A DNA stretch of 64,000 nucleotides from an uncultured Oscillospiraceae bacterium (GCA_934589705.1 CAKTOH010000006.1:1-64000); one strand, 5' to 3'; positions 53,697 to 63,264 are shown, counted from the first letter of the stretch. Made by a program: numbers and translations. The notes: a model not told the origin generated them from the sequence alone.

Positions 53697-54034
53697 ACAT
53701 TCAGATTTTCGGCAAAGCCAAGTGCTTTGACACCAGGAAAGCCGAGCGGTATTTCAAGGAGCGGCGGATTCCCTTTCAGTCCATCGACCTGAAAAAATAC
53801 GGCATGTCCGGCCGGGAGTTCGATTCCGTCCTCCGGGCGGTGGGCGGCATTGACAAGCTCATCGACTGGGAGGGAAAGTCCCAGGAGATCACCCTTATGA
53901 AGTACATGGACGACAAAACCGCCAAGGAAGACAAGGTCTTCGACGATCCCATGCTGATGAAGACCCCGGTGGTGCGCAACGGAAAGCAGGCCACCGTAGG
54001 CTACTGCCCGGAAATCTGGGCCACCTGGGAATAA
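53693..54034 (+). CDS. ArsC/Spx-like thioredoxin-fold protein
   Basis: 113 residues starting at TTG 53693 with GGAGG 7 bases ahead; the start overlaps the truA stop (TTGA). NIQIFGKAKCFDTRKAERYF has the Cys11 of the ArsC family (with T-R-K-A) but no CxxC second cysteine. FQSIDLKKYGMSGREF and KTPVVRNGKQATVGY are also typical. Arsenate reductase or an Spx-like regulator are both possible; the single Cys does not decide. Confidence 0.85.
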   Translation: MNIQIFGKAKCFDTRKAERYFKERRIPFQSIDLKKYGMSGREFDSVLRAVGGIDKLIDWEGKSQEITLMKYMDDKTAKEDKVFDDPMLMKTPVVRNGKQATVGYCPEIWATWE

Positions 54035-54038
54035 TCCC

Positions 54039-54160
54039 TGCCTTCCCTTGGGGGTGGTGCTCCGCGCAGCGAATTCAAATCAAACAATTGCCAGTGGCAA
54101 TTGCTCATTGGAGTATCGGTGCCGCCCGCAGGCGGCGGATGAGGGCTTTTTAGCTGCATG
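54039..54160. repeat. Module D split by module C
   Basis: CCTTCCCTTGGG, then GTGGTGCTCCGCGCAGCGAA .. CAATTGCCAGTGGCAATTG (54054-54120), then GCCGCCCGCAGGCGGC and GGATGAGG. Confidence 0.75.
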
Positions 54161-54207
54161 TCCGTTTTTCCTGAGCGTTACTGACATCAGAAAATTGTGT
54201 TTACGAA

Positions 54208-54238
54208 AGCAGTCCCTTCCAAGGGGACTGCTTTTTTG
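54208..54238 (+). terminator. Terminator hairpin upstream of the AGCS gene
   Basis: AGCAGTCCCTT, loop CC, AAGGGGACTGCT and six T. It ends the transcript from the truA region. Confidence 0.8.
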
Positions 54239-54297
54239 TCGAAAACGGAAAATTTGTATTGCAGTTTTTGGCAAACAGTGATAAAGTAAGGAGTGCT

Positions 54298-55710
54298 ATG
54301 ACTGATGTACGTTTGTACGTCCGAGACATAACGCCGGAGACGCCGGCAATGCTTCTGATTCTGGGCGTGGGGCTGTACCTGACGGTGCGGCTGGGATTTC
54401 CCCAGCTGGTTCTGCTGCCCCGGGCACTGAGGCTTTTCTTCCGGCGGCTGGTTTCCCCGGAGAAAAAGGAGGGCGTGTCCTCCTTCCAGGCTCTGTGCAC
54501 GGCGCTTGGAGCCACCGTAGGTACCGGCAATCTGGTGGGCGTGGCAGGGGCTATTTGCCTGGGCGGGCCGGGAGCCATTTTCTGGATGTGGGTCTGCGGC
54601 TTTCTGGGCATGGCCACGAAATTTTCCGAAACGGCTCTGGCGGTGCGCTACCGGGTGAAAACCCCGGCAGGCTTCTCCGGCGGCCCCATGTATGTCATGA
54701 CCCGGGGCCTGGGAGAGAAATTTCGCCCCATGGCAAAGCTCTATTGCCTGTTTGGCATTCTCGCCGCCTTCGGGGTGGGCAACGCCGCCCAGATCAACGC
54801 GGTGATGACCGGGGTCAACGGGCTGCTGACCTCTTTGGGAGGCCGACCGGGAGCGATGGGAAATCTTCTGCTGGGCGTCGGCATGGCACTGGCAATCGGG
54901 ACGCTTCTCCGGGACGGAGCCAGCCGGGTGGGAAGGACGGCGCAGCTGCTGGTGCCCTTTGCCGCGGCAGGCTATATCCTGATGTGTGCCGTTGTGCTCC
55001 TGGTCTTCCGGGGACGGATTGCCGGAGCTTTTCAGGCAATTTTCACCGGAGCCGTTTGCCCCAGGGCAGTCACCGGCGGGGTCTTAGGCTCTGCCTTCTC
55101 AGCCCTGCGGGTTGGGTGCAGCCGGGGAGTATTCACCAACGAGGCGGGCATGGGTACTGCTTCCATTGCCCACGCCGGGGCGGAAAACGTGGAGCCTTCC
55201 GAGCAGGGACTGATGGGCATTGTAGAGGTGTTCCTGGACACCATCCTGATCTGTACCCTGACGGCATTGGTGATTCTCGTCACCGGCGTACCCATTCCCT
55301 ATGGGACAGATGTGGGCGGGGCACTGACGGAGGCGGCCTTTGCTCAGGTCTACGGAAGCTGGGCGGGGGTTCTTCTCACGGCGGCACTGATTCTCTTCGC
55401 CACGGCGGCCATTCTCGGCTGGGGCTATTACGGAACCCGGTTTGCCGCCTTCCTCTGGGGAGAGCGGGGCAAGGCCTGGTTTGTCGCCGCCCAGTCGTTG
55501 GCGGTGGTGCTGGGGGCGGTGCTGGACACCCGGGCAGTGTGGCGGCTTTCGGAAGCGGCCAACGGTCTGATGGCCATTCCCAACTTGATTTGTCTTGCGG
55601 CTCTGGGCGGTGAGCTCAGCCGTATTACGAAAGAATATAAAAATCCGGCGCATTTGGCAGCCGCCGGTGGAGGTAAGTATGCAGATTTCCATAAACGCGA
55701 ACCGTTGTGA
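54298..55710 (+). CDS. AGCS-family sodium:amino-acid symporter
   Basis: 470 residues from ATG 54298 (TAAGGAG ahead). About eleven hydrophobic helices; the family mark is TALGATVGTGNLVGVAGAIC followed by GGPGAIFWMW, and MGTASIAHAG near residue 290. Takes up alanine or glycine with Na+ by family. Its last 32 bases overlap the next gene, so the two are probably co-translated; together they could import and transaminate an amino acid. Confidence 0.92.
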   Translation: MTDVRLYVRDITPETPAMLLILGVGLYLTVRLGFPQLVLLPRALRLFFRRLVSPEKKEGVSSFQALCTALGATVGTGNLVGVAGAICLGGPGAIFWMWVCGFLGMATKFSETALAVRYRVKTPAGFSGGPMYVMTRGLGEKFRPMAKLYCLFGILAAFGVGNAAQINAVMTGVNGLLTSLGGRPGAMGNLLLGVGMALAIGTLLRDGASRVGRTAQLLVPFAAAGYILMCAVVLLVFRGRIAGAFQAIFTGAVCPRAVTGGVLGSAFSALRVGCSRGVFTNEAGMGTASIAHAGAENVEPSEQGLMGIVEVFLDTILICTLTALVILVTGVPIPYGTDVGGALTEAAFAQVYGSWAGVLLTAALILFATAAILGWGYYGTRFAAFLWGERGKAWFVAAQSLAVVLGAVLDTRAVWRLSEAANGLMAIPNLICLAALGGELSRITKEYKNPAHLAAAGGGKYADFHKREPL

Positions 55711-56905
55711 ACCCTCTCCCATGCGCAAATTCCATCCTCTGGCCGTCCAGGCGGAAAAGGCCGGGAAGAAAATCTATCATCTGAATATCGGTCAGCCGGA
55801 CATTGCCACGCCCCCGGAGTTTTACAAGGCGGTGCACGGGTTTTCGGACAAAACCCTGGCCTACGAGGCCTCTCCCGGACGGCCGGAGCTCATTGAGGCC
55901 ATCCGGAACTACTACGGCACCCTAGGGGTGCCTCTGGAGGACAACGACATCCTGGTGACCACCGGCGGCAGTGAGGCACTGCTCTTCACCTGTCTGTCCA
56001 TTCTGGATCCCTACACCGAGGTCATCATCCCTGAGCCCTACTATCCCAACTACACCACCTTTGTCCACGCCGCCGGCGGCGTCATCCGGGCCCTGCCCAC
56101 CAATCCCTGGGAGGGCTACCGCTACGCTGACCGGGAGCGGATCGAAAGCCTCATTACCCCCAACACCCGGGCGATCCTCATTACGAACCCGGGCAACCCC
56201 ACCGGCGTGGTGCTGGACGAGACGGAAATGCGGATGATCGCGGACATTGCCAAGAAGCATCATTTGTTCCTCATCTGTGACGAGGTCTACCGGGAGTTCT
56301 GCTACGACGACAAATTCGGCGTGCCCACCATGGCTCGGTTCCGGGATATCGATGAGAACCTGGTGATCGTGGATTCCGTGTCCAAGCGGTTTTCCGCCTG
56401 CGGCGCCCGGGTGGGCTGTGTGGTCACCCGGAACAAGCAGCTCCAGGCGGCGCTCATCAAATTCTGTCAGTCCCGGCTGTCCGTTGCCACCGTAGATCAG
56501 GTGGGCGCGGCGGAGCTGTACAAGGTGGATCCCGCCTTCTTCCGTGCCAGCAAGGCCGAGTACAAGCTTCGCCGGGATACGGTGATCCGCAAGCTTCGTG
56601 CCATTCCCGGGGTGGTGGTGGAGGAGCCCATGGGGGCCTTCTACCTGATGGCAAGCCTGCCCGTGGACAACTCGGACAAATTCCAGCACTGGCTGCTGGA
56701 AAAATTTGACGATCATGGGGACACGGTGATGTTCGCCCCCGGCGCGCCCTTCTACGAGACCCCGGGCAAGGGGATTAACGAGGTGCGCATTGCCTACGTC
56801 CTGAAGCAGGCGGACTTGGAGCGAGCCATGGACGTGCTGGCAAAGGGCATCGCCCTCTATCAGAAGACGGTGATGAAGGTCAAGGCTGTGCCTGTGGCAG
56901 AGTAA
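55679..56905 (+). CDS. Pyridoxal-phosphate aminotransferase, class I
   Basis: 408 residues from ATG 55679 (GGTGGAGGTAAGT ahead). YHLNIGQPDIATP, TTGGSEALLFTCLSILDP, NPGNPTGVVL, ICDEVYREF, and the PLP lysine in DSVSKRFSACGARVG. It resembles aspartate aminotransferase class I (AspB-like); the natural substrate could be aspartate, alanine or another amino acid. It overlaps the AGCS symporter gene. Confidence 0.9.
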   Translation: MQISINANRCEPSPMRKFHPLAVQAEKAGKKIYHLNIGQPDIATPPEFYKAVHGFSDKTLAYEASPGRPELIEAIRNYYGTLGVPLEDNDILVTTGGSEALLFTCLSILDPYTEVIIPEPYYPNYTTFVHAAGGVIRALPTNPWEGYRYADRERIESLITPNTRAILITNPGNPTGVVLDETEMRMIADIAKKHHLFLICDEVYREFCYDDKFGVPTMARFRDIDENLVIVDSVSKRFSACGARVGCVVTRNKQLQAALIKFCQSRLSVATVDQVGAAELYKVDPAFFRASKAEYKLRRDTVIRKLRAIPGVVVEEPMGAFYLMASLPVDNSDKFQHWLLEKFDDHGDTVMFAPGAPFYETPGKGINEVRIAYVLKQADLERAMDVLAKGIALYQKTVMKVKAVPVAE

Positions 56906-56916
56906 AAAATAGTGAA

Positions 56917-56955
56917 GACGAAAGCGGAGCGCGGCGGCGTTCCGCTTTCTTTCGT
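56917..56955 (+). terminator. Terminator of the aminotransferase gene
   Basis: GACGAAAGCGGA and TCCGCTTTCTTTCGTC with GCGCGGCGGCGT between; imperfect but strong stem with a T-rich right arm. Confidence 0.75.
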
Positions 56956-57006
56956 CACGCCTTTTTCGCTATGATAGAACCATCCATACGAAAGGGGAGA
57001 GGGACA

Positions 57007-57564
57007 ATGAAACGGGTACTCTGGGTGCTGGCACTGGTGCTGGCGTTGGCCCAGCCTGCGGCGGCTGCGGAAAATCAGGGCAGTCTGAAAATTGATCTGG
57101 ACACCGGGGAACTGCCGGTGACCAATGGGGCGGTGACGCTCTACCAGGTAGGCACTCCCGCCGATGAGGGCTATCGGGTGCTGGATTACTACGGTGGGGG
57201 CACCGTGCGCTATCAGGACGCGGTGTCCGACAATCTGGCCATGTACTATTCCGAACTGGCAGGCTCCGGGCGGGAGCTATTGCTGGATGTGGACGGTCAG
57301 GCGGTGTTTTCGGGATTGGAGGCGGGGCTGTACCTGGTTCGGCAGACGGAGCGAACCGACGGCTTTTATCCCTTCCGTCCCTTCCTGCTGCGTCTTCCCA
57401 CCAAGGGACAGTGGGATTTGAAGCGAAGCCCCGCCATTTCGCCTATTGTTTCCGGCTGTCCCCGGACAGCCGATTCCGGGAAGTTGACCGTTGGCCTTTG
57501 GGGTATGGGCTTGTCCGGTCTGGGTCTGGTGCTGTGCGCCTGGCCGAAAAAACGAAAACGCTGA
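57007..57564 (+). CDS. Secreted SpaA-like protein with a degenerate sorting signal
   Basis: 185 residues, ATG 57007 after AGAGGGACA. Signal peptide (1-21, WVLALVLALAQPAAAA), then a prealbumin-like domain typical of Gram-positive pilins (SLKIDLDTGELPVTNGAVTL .. VFSGLEAGLYLVRQ). The end has a Pro-Arg-Thr-Ala-Asp-Ser-Gly stretch, a hydrophobic helix and KKRKR, like an LPXTG signal that lost its Leu and Gly. No sortase or pilin cluster is nearby. Probably anchored to the membrane by the C-terminal helix. Confidence 0.7.
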   Translation: MKRVLWVLALVLALAQPAAAAENQGSLKIDLDTGELPVTNGAVTLYQVGTPADEGYRVLDYYGGGTVRYQDAVSDNLAMYYSELAGSGRELLLDVDGQAVFSGLEAGLYLVRQTERTDGFYPFRPFLLRLPTKGQWDLKRSPAISPIVSGCPRTADSGKLTVGLWGMGLSGLGLVLCAWPKKRKR

Positions 57565-57612
57565 CGCGAAATACGGTTCAGACTGCCGAAAGAACATGCC
57601 ATTGCACGAACA

Positions 57613-57645
57613 GGCTGCCTTTCCGTATGGAAGGCAGCCGCATTT
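57613..57645 (+). terminator. Terminator after the SpaA-like gene
   Basis: GGCTGCCTTTCC, GTAT, GGAAGGCAGCC then GCATTTTTCG. A second hairpin, GCATTTTTCG/CGAAAAATGC, overlaps it. Confidence 0.7.
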
Positions 57646-57695
57646 TTCGTACCTTTCGGCGAAAAATGCCGTATCATACCGACCAGAAAAAAGAC

Positions 57696-57724
57696 TTGTA
57701 TTTCAAGGCGTTTCGTGGTAGAAT
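57696..57724 (+). promoter_or_regulatory. Promoter of the LCP gene
   Basis: TTGTAT at 57696-57701, a 17-base spacer, TAGAAT at 57719-57724, preceded by TGG. Confidence 0.75.
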
Positions 57725-57774
57725 AACCAGCGTATTATCGAAAAAAGAACCTATGACCCATCAGGAGGATATAC

Positions 57775-58899
57775 ATGAGCTATCATGGACGTTTTGAACA
57801 AGCCAAGCAACCCAAGCAGTCCGGGAAGAAAAAGGGACTGAAGATTTTTCTGATCGTCATTGCCGTCATTCTGGTGCTGCTGCTGATTCTTGCCGGTGCG
57901 GCCTATCTCTACCTGCAAAGCAAGCTGAAGAAGATGAACATCATCGAGCTGCCTAAGGATACCTATGCCTACACCGAGCCTACGGATGAGGTCACCCGCC
58001 CGCCGGAGACCGGAGCCGCGGAGACCACGGAGGCAACTACCGAGGCGACGGTTCCCAAGATGACCGCTGACGACATCATCAATATTCTGGTGGTGGGGCA
58101 GGCGGCTAGAGCCGGTGAGGAATCCTACATGGCGGACAGCACTATGCTGGTTTCTATTAACACCTACACCAAGGAAATCAATTGTATGTCCGTTCTCCGG
58201 GATTCCCTGGTGAAGCTGCCGGATTATAAGGGTCATCAGTGCGGCAGAGCCAAATTTACCGTCTGCTATAATCTGGGTCATATGTGGGGCGACACGGCCG
58301 GTGCCATGGAAATGACCAACATCTGCCTGAAGGATAATTTTGGCGTTGAGGTGGATTACGATGTGGAGATCAGCTTCGACAGCTTCATCAAGATGATCGA
58401 CTATATCGACGGCATTGACATTGAACTGACCCAGGCCGAGGCGGACTACCTGAACAAGGATACCCTGTACGTCAAGCGTACCATTGAGCCCGGCGTTCAG
58501 CGGCTTCAGGGTATGGAGGCGCTGTCCTATGCCCGGATGCGCAAAGCCGCCGGCGATTCCGAAAGCGATATCAAGCGTACCGAGCGTCAGCGCAAGGTGG
58601 TGGAGGCTCTGCTGGAGCGGTTCCGCTATAAGTCCCTGAGCAAGCTGAACAATTGGGTGGATATCCTGATGCCCATGGTTACCACTACCATGACACCCAC
58701 CGATGTGACCAAGCTGGCGGCCAAAATCCTGCCGCTGCTTCCGGAGCTGAAGATTAAGGGATACACCATACCCATGGAGGGTTGGGGCGATATGGTGGAT
58801 ATCTACGACAACGGTGAGATCCACAGCGTCATGCGCTTCGATACCGCCAAGGAGAAGAAGCTGATCCGTGCCATCACCGAAGCGGAAGTTTCCGACTAA
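57775..58899 (+). CDS. LytR-CpsA-Psr (LCP) family protein
   Basis: 374 residues; basic N-terminus, one membrane helix (about 23-47), a Thr/Glu-rich linker, then the LCP domain outside the cell (NILVVGQ .. MADSTMLVSINTYTKEIN, VLRDSLVKLPDYKGH, FDSFIKMIDYIDGIDIELTQ, LQGMEALSYARMRKAAGDSE). LCP enzymes attach teichoic acids or capsule to peptidoglycan. The GQ after the first strand is unusual (others have G-x-D), but the Asp/Arg residues of the active site are in place. Confidence 0.93.
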   Translation: MSYHGRFEQAKQPKQSGKKKGLKIFLIVIAVILVLLLILAGAAYLYLQSKLKKMNIIELPKDTYAYTEPTDEVTRPPETGAAETTEATTEATVPKMTADDIINILVVGQAARAGEESYMADSTMLVSINTYTKEINCMSVLRDSLVKLPDYKGHQCGRAKFTVCYNLGHMWGDTAGAMEMTNICLKDNFGVEVDYDVEISFDSFIKMIDYIDGIDIELTQAEADYLNKDTLYVKRTIEPGVQRLQGMEALSYARMRKAAGDSESDIKRTERQRKVVEALLERFRYKSLSKLNNWVDILMPMVTTTMTPTDVTKLAAKILPLLPELKIKGYTIPMEGWGDMVDIYDNGEIHSVMRFDTAKEKKLIRAITEAEVSD

Positions 58900-58912
58900 A
58901 CTGCATAGTTTT

Positions 58913-58945
58913 ACCCCCTGGGTTCGCCATTGCGCCCCAGGGGGT
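58913..58945 (+). terminator. Terminator of the LCP gene
   Basis: ACCCCCTGGG and CCCAGGGGGT around TTCGCCATTGCGC; the T-run is short. Confidence 0.7.
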
Positions 58946-58977
58946 TGCTGTATTCAGAGAATCTTTCGATATACGGA

Positions 58978-59405
58978 TGTCATTGCGAACCAGTGCCGCA
59001 GCACTGGTGTGGCAATCCCCAAAACATTCCGAGAACTTCCGGCGGAGCGCAAAGGCTCCCCTTGCTGACCAAGGGTGGTGCTCCGCGCAGCGAATTAGAA
59101 TATTGATGATTGCCGGTGGCAATCATACCATAATTCATGCTGTCATGGCCGTCTCACGCAAGGCCATGACTGAGGGGATCAGAACTCACATCTTTTTGCG
59201 TGATTTCATTGACGCAGTTTTACAATCCCTCAGTCAAAAATCAAAGATTTTTGCCAGCTCCCTTTACACAAGGGAGCCTTTGGGTGCTCCTGCACCAGTG
59301 CGTTTATCGATGGTTCTCACGGTGACATTCTTCTTTCGTAGGCTAAGTGTTATTTTTGGCAGAAGGAATGCCGCCGGGGTGAACCGGCGGCGGTTTGCTA
59401 ATTTC
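58978..59405. repeat. Composite repeat block (A, B split by C, G)
   Basis: Module A (58978-59018), then module B (59051-59278) split after AAGG by a module C copy (59075-59141) and with a TCATGGCC/GGCCATGA hairpin, and GCCAGCTCCCTTTACACAAG-GGAGCC at its end, then module G (about 59280-59315). 59316-59405 shows nothing I recognise. No gene is supported. Confidence 0.8.
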
Positions 59406-60533
59406 TTATGATTCGTGAATCGGAATCTCCAGAGGACCGATGTCCACAGCCCGGAGGCCGCCGTCGATTCCCTCCGCCGGAACGTAAGCTTGCAGGCTCA
59501 CGGACAAATCCTGGATTTCCTCCAGCGTTTTCTCCTCTTCCAGGTTCATGTACATCCGGCCGATGGCCTTGGTGTGAGCCGGGATCTCCACATACAGGGA
59601 AAGTCCGGACTCCTCCTGACCGTTGACCGTGCACGCCGCGGTGCAGACGCTGATTTCGTTGTCAGTGGTATTTTCCAGACAGAATACCAGGTTGTTCAGG
59701 GAATCCCCGTCGTAGGCATCCGGCGTAAAACCAAGGTAGGAGATCATCAGCCCGTCCCGGTCATAGAGAAGCTCCGCAGAGGCTGCCTCCGCAGAAGGCG
59801 CAACGGACACTTCCTCCGCTTCCGCCTCCATGGGGCCAATCTCAAATACCTCCGTATAGTCGTAGGCATCGCAGAACATCAGGGAGAAGGTCATATTTTC
59901 CACCGTGTCGGAACCGGTGTATTTCAGGTACTGGGAGTCCAGATATAGGGTGCTGACAGAGGTGCTGTGTTTGGGCAGATCGCAGTAAAAGCCAGCGTCA
60001 GGCAGCAGATAGCCGTTGACCAGCAGCTCCTGAGTGTATACCACCAGATCCTGATCGGTGTCGTTGCGAATCGCCAGGGACATTCCGTCCCCCGGAGCCC
60101 GAAGCTCGCTGTCCAGGGCGGTGATGGTGACATCCTCATCGGAAAAGAGAACGGTGTCATAGCCGCCGAGGGTTTCCTCTGTCTGGCGGGAGCTGCCGGA
60201 CAAAATCCCCCGGGCCGCGAAGCTGCCAAATAGACCCAGCGCCACATTGGCCAGAACGATAATGGCGATGACCATTCCGAGAACCTTGCCCACCGGGTTC
60301 TTTTTCGCCTGTCGGCTTTTTCGATACTGCCGATGAGACTGGGGTCTTCGGTCACAGCCGAAGGGATCCTTGGCAGGAATGGGCTTTCGCTGGGTTCCTT
60401 CAATGACCAGGGGCTCTCCTTCGTGGGTATGGAACCCGTGGGCGATTTCTTCCGTGAAGTGCTCGTACAGGCAGTTGCCGCATTTTTTCCCGTTGTAGGG
60501 CTTCCCGCAGCTGGGGCATAACCGTCTTGCCAT
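59406..60533 (-). CDS. Zinc-ribbon membrane protein of unknown function
   Basis: 375 residues. An N-terminal zinc ribbon (RLCPSCGKPYNGKKCGNC, CxxC pairs), a basic linker, one membrane helix (about 80-105, VGKVLGMVIAIIVLANVALG) and a long exported beta-rich part in two related halves (about 130-235 and 245-365: .. LVVYTQELLVNGYLLP .. and .. ISVCTAACTVNGQEES..). Such one-helix zinc-ribbon proteins are common and uncharacterised in Clostridia. Function unknown. Confidence 0.75.
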   Translation of the reverse strand: MARRLCPSCGKPYNGKKCGNCLYEHFTEEIAHGFHTHEGEPLVIEGTQRKPIPAKDPFGCDRRPQSHRQYRKSRQAKKNPVGKVLGMVIAIIVLANVALGLFGSFAARGILSGSSRQTEETLGGYDTVLFSDEDVTITALDSELRAPGDGMSLAIRNDTDQDLVVYTQELLVNGYLLPDAGFYCDLPKHSTSVSTLYLDSQYLKYTGSDTVENMTFSLMFCDAYDYTEVFEIGPMEAEAEEVSVAPSAEAASAELLYDRDGLMISYLGFTPDAYDGDSLNNLVFCLENTTDNEISVCTAACTVNGQEESGLSLYVEIPAHTKAIGRMYMNLEEEKTLEEIQDLSVSLQAYVPAEGIDGGLRAVDIGPLEIPIHES

Positions 60534-60714
60534 AGGGGTCGCCTCCTTTCTTCTTCCTTATTATATCAATTCCCCAGGGGGGCTGTCAATCCAAAAGAAC
60601 CCGGTTTAAGGGATATTTGACCAATAGAGGATGGGTTTAGTCACCATTTTTTCGGGGATACTTTGAACAAACTGCCAAAAATAGAAAAATTGTTCTATCT
60701 TTGATGGGTTTTAC

Positions 60715-60743
60715 TTGACAAAGCGGAAAAATATCAGTATTCT
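60715..60743 (+). promoter_or_regulatory. Promoter of glgP
   Basis: TTGACA at 60715-60720, a 17-base spacer and TATTCT at 60738-60743; a TATACT follows at 60743-60748. The 349-base gap 60534-60882 contains no repeat; GGCGGTTTGAAAAACA near 60831 resembles half of the spoIVA leader repeat. Confidence 0.75.
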
Positions 60744-60882
60744 ATACTGGTGCGGAATGAATGGAAACGTTTCCTTCTTGAATGAACAGGTACGGTTTCC
60801 TCCTTCCGCAAAGTTTGACAGCAACCGCGTGGCGGTTTGAAAAACAGGCGGATTTCCCGCCGATATGATGGAGGCATAGCCA

Positions 60883-63213
60883 ATGACTAACCTGAATTGC
60901 AGGAATATTCTCAAGTGGACGGAAGCCCAGCTGAAGTACAATTTTGACGTAGCCCTGAAGGACGCTACCCCCCAGGAACTCCATGAGGCACTGGGTCAGG
61001 CGGTGATGATGGCCATCTCCGACAACTGGAGCAGTGCCAAGAAGACCCGTCTGCATGAGCGCAAGGCCTACTATTTCTCCGCCGAGTATCTGATCGGCCG
61101 ACTGGTTTACAGCAACCTGTTCAACCTGGGCATCCTGGACGAGATGAAGAAGCTCTTTGCCGACCGGGGTGTTGATCTGGCGGTGCTGGAGGACATCGAG
61201 GACGATGCCCTGGGCAACGGCGGCCTGGGCCGTCTGGCTGCCTGCTTCCTGGACAGCGCCGCAACCTGCGACATTCCTCTGTCCGGCTACGGCCTGCGCT
61301 ACAAGTTTGGCCTGTTCAAGCAGAGCTTTGACGGCAACGGCAACCAGGTGGAGAAGGCTGATGACTGGACCAAGTTCGGCGATCCCTGGTCCTACCGCCG
61401 GTATAACCACACCGTAAAGATTCGCTTCCCCGATCATACCGTACTGGCGGTGCCCTATGACGTGCCCGTCATCGGCTACGGCACCCAGAATGTGGGCACG
61501 CTCCGCCTGTGGCAGTGCGAGGCCGAGGAGGAGCTGAACTTCGACGCTTTCAACAGCCAGGATTACCTCCGGGCGCTGGATGCCAAGAACAAGGCCGAGG
61601 ACATCACCCGGGTGCTGTATCCCAACGACTCCACCTGGGACGGCAAGCGTCTGCGCATCAAGCAGCAGTACGTTCTGTCCTCCGCTTCCCTGCAGGATAT
61701 GCTGCGCATCTACAAGATTGCCCACGGCAACGATCTGAGCCGGTTCGGCGAGTTCTATGCCGTGCAGCTGAATGATACCCATCCGGCCATGTCCATTCCG
61801 GAGCTGATTCGCCTGCTGGAGCAGGAGGGCATGAGCTTTGACGAGGCCTTTGCCGTGGCGCAGAAGACCTTCTCCTACACCAACCACACCGTTATGGGCG
61901 AGGCTCTGGAAAAGTGGCCTCTGGATCTGCTGCGCTCCGTGGTGCCCAACATTGTGGACATCATCTGCCAGATCGATGCCAAGCTGAAGAGCGAGCATCC
62001 GAATCTCTTCATTGTCCGGGACAATGTGGCTCATATGGCGAACCTGTCCGTATATGTGGGCAGCTATGTCAATGGCGTTGCCGAGATCCACTCCCAGATT
62101 CTGAAGGACGATCTGTTCAAGGATTGGTATCAGGTCTATCCTGAGCGGTTCCAGAACAAGACCAACGGCATTACTCCCCGCCGGTGGCTGGGTCTGTGCA
62201 ACCCGGAGCTTACCGAGCTGATTCACCAGCATGTGGACGGCGACTTCCTGAAGAATCTGGAACTGATTGACGGCATGAAAGCCCAGATTACCGATGAGAC
62301 TGTGGCGCAGTTCAATGCCATCAAGCGCAAGAAGAAGGAGCAGCTGTGCAGCGTCATTGCCAAGCACGAGGGCGTGATGCTGAACCCGGACTTCATGTTC
62401 GACGTTCAGGTCAAGCGTCTGCATCTGTATAAGCGGCAGCTGATGAACATCCTGTCCGTTGTGGACATCTACTTCCGGCTGAAGGAGGGCCGCCTGCCCG
62501 ACTTCCAGCCCACCGCCTTCATCTTCGGCGCCAAGTCCGCTCCCGGCTATATGGACGCCAAGTCCGTCATCCGGTATATCAACCGGGTGGCCCGGATGAT
62601 CAACAACGATCCGGCCGTGGCCGATAAGATGCGTGTGGTCTTTGTTCAGAACTACAACTGCTCCTATGCCGAGCATATCATCCCCGCCGCCGATGTGTCC
62701 GAGCAGATTTCTCCTGCCGGCACCGAGGCTTCCGGCACCGGAAACATGAAGCTGATGCTCAACGGCGCGGTGACTCTGGGCACCCTGGACGGCGCCAATG
62801 TGGAAATTGCCCAGGAAGCCGGTATGGAAAACGAGTATATCTTCGGTCACACCGTGGAGCAGATCAACGAGGGCAGAAGCTCCTACTATCCCCGGGGCAT
62901 CTATGATGCCAATGCCGATCTGCGCCGTGCCATCAACACCCTGGTGGACGGCACCGTGCCCACCGACGACGGCCTGCGCAACCTCTTCCACGCTCTGCTG
63001 GACTGGGGTCAGAATTCCGACCAGTATCGGCTGCTGCTGGACTACGATTCCTATGTGGAAGCCAAGCTCCATGCCAACCGGGACTATGCCGACCGGATGG
63101 CCTTCGGCAGAAAGTGCCTGGAGAACGTGGCCTCCGCTGCCAAGTTCTCCTCCGACCGTACCATTCGTCAGTACGCCGAGGAAATCTGGCACATCAAGCC
63201 CCTTCAGTATTGA
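60883..63213 (+). CDS. glgP: Glycogen/alpha-glucan phosphorylase
   Basis: Releases glucose-1-phosphate from glycogen, giving energy from storage. 776 residues of the GT35 family: YFSAEYLIGR, EDIEDDALGNGGLGRLAAC, GYGLRYKFGLF, and the PLP site GTEASGTGNMKLMLNGA with Lys623; LNDTHPAMSIPELIR as in other phosphorylases. Start ATG 60883 follows GATGGAGGC. Together with glgB (minus strand, 16 kb upstream) it indicates glycogen use; glgA and glgC are not in the window. Confidence 0.96.
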   Translation: MTNLNCRNILKWTEAQLKYNFDVALKDATPQELHEALGQAVMMAISDNWSSAKKTRLHERKAYYFSAEYLIGRLVYSNLFNLGILDEMKKLFADRGVDLAVLEDIEDDALGNGGLGRLAACFLDSAATCDIPLSGYGLRYKFGLFKQSFDGNGNQVEKADDWTKFGDPWSYRRYNHTVKIRFPDHTVLAVPYDVPVIGYGTQNVGTLRLWQCEAEEELNFDAFNSQDYLRALDAKNKAEDITRVLYPNDSTWDGKRLRIKQQYVLSSASLQDMLRIYKIAHGNDLSRFGEFYAVQLNDTHPAMSIPELIRLLEQEGMSFDEAFAVAQKTFSYTNHTVMGEALEKWPLDLLRSVVPNIVDIICQIDAKLKSEHPNLFIVRDNVAHMANLSVYVGSYVNGVAEIHSQILKDDLFKDWYQVYPERFQNKTNGITPRRWLGLCNPELTELIHQHVDGDFLKNLELIDGMKAQITDETVAQFNAIKRKKKEQLCSVIAKHEGVMLNPDFMFDVQVKRLHLYKRQLMNILSVVDIYFRLKEGRLPDFQPTAFIFGAKSAPGYMDAKSVIRYINRVARMINNDPAVADKMRVVFVQNYNCSYAEHIIPAADVSEQISPAGTEASGTGNMKLMLNGAVTLGTLDGANVEIAQEAGMENEYIFGHTVEQINEGRSSYYPRGIYDANADLRRAINTLVDGTVPTDDGLRNLFHALLDWGQNSDQYRLLLDYDSYVEAKLHANRDYADRMAFGRKCLENVASAAKFSSDRTIRQYAEEIWHIKPLQY

Positions 63214-63224
63214 TCCTTGTAAAA

Positions 63225-63251
63225 TCAGCCCCGGCCAACCGGCCGGGGCTG
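63225..63251 (+). terminator. Hairpin after glgP
   Basis: CAGCCCCGGCC, AACC, GGCCGGGGCTG; no T-run. Confidence 0.6.
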
Positions 63252-63264
63252 AGTCGTTATAGCA

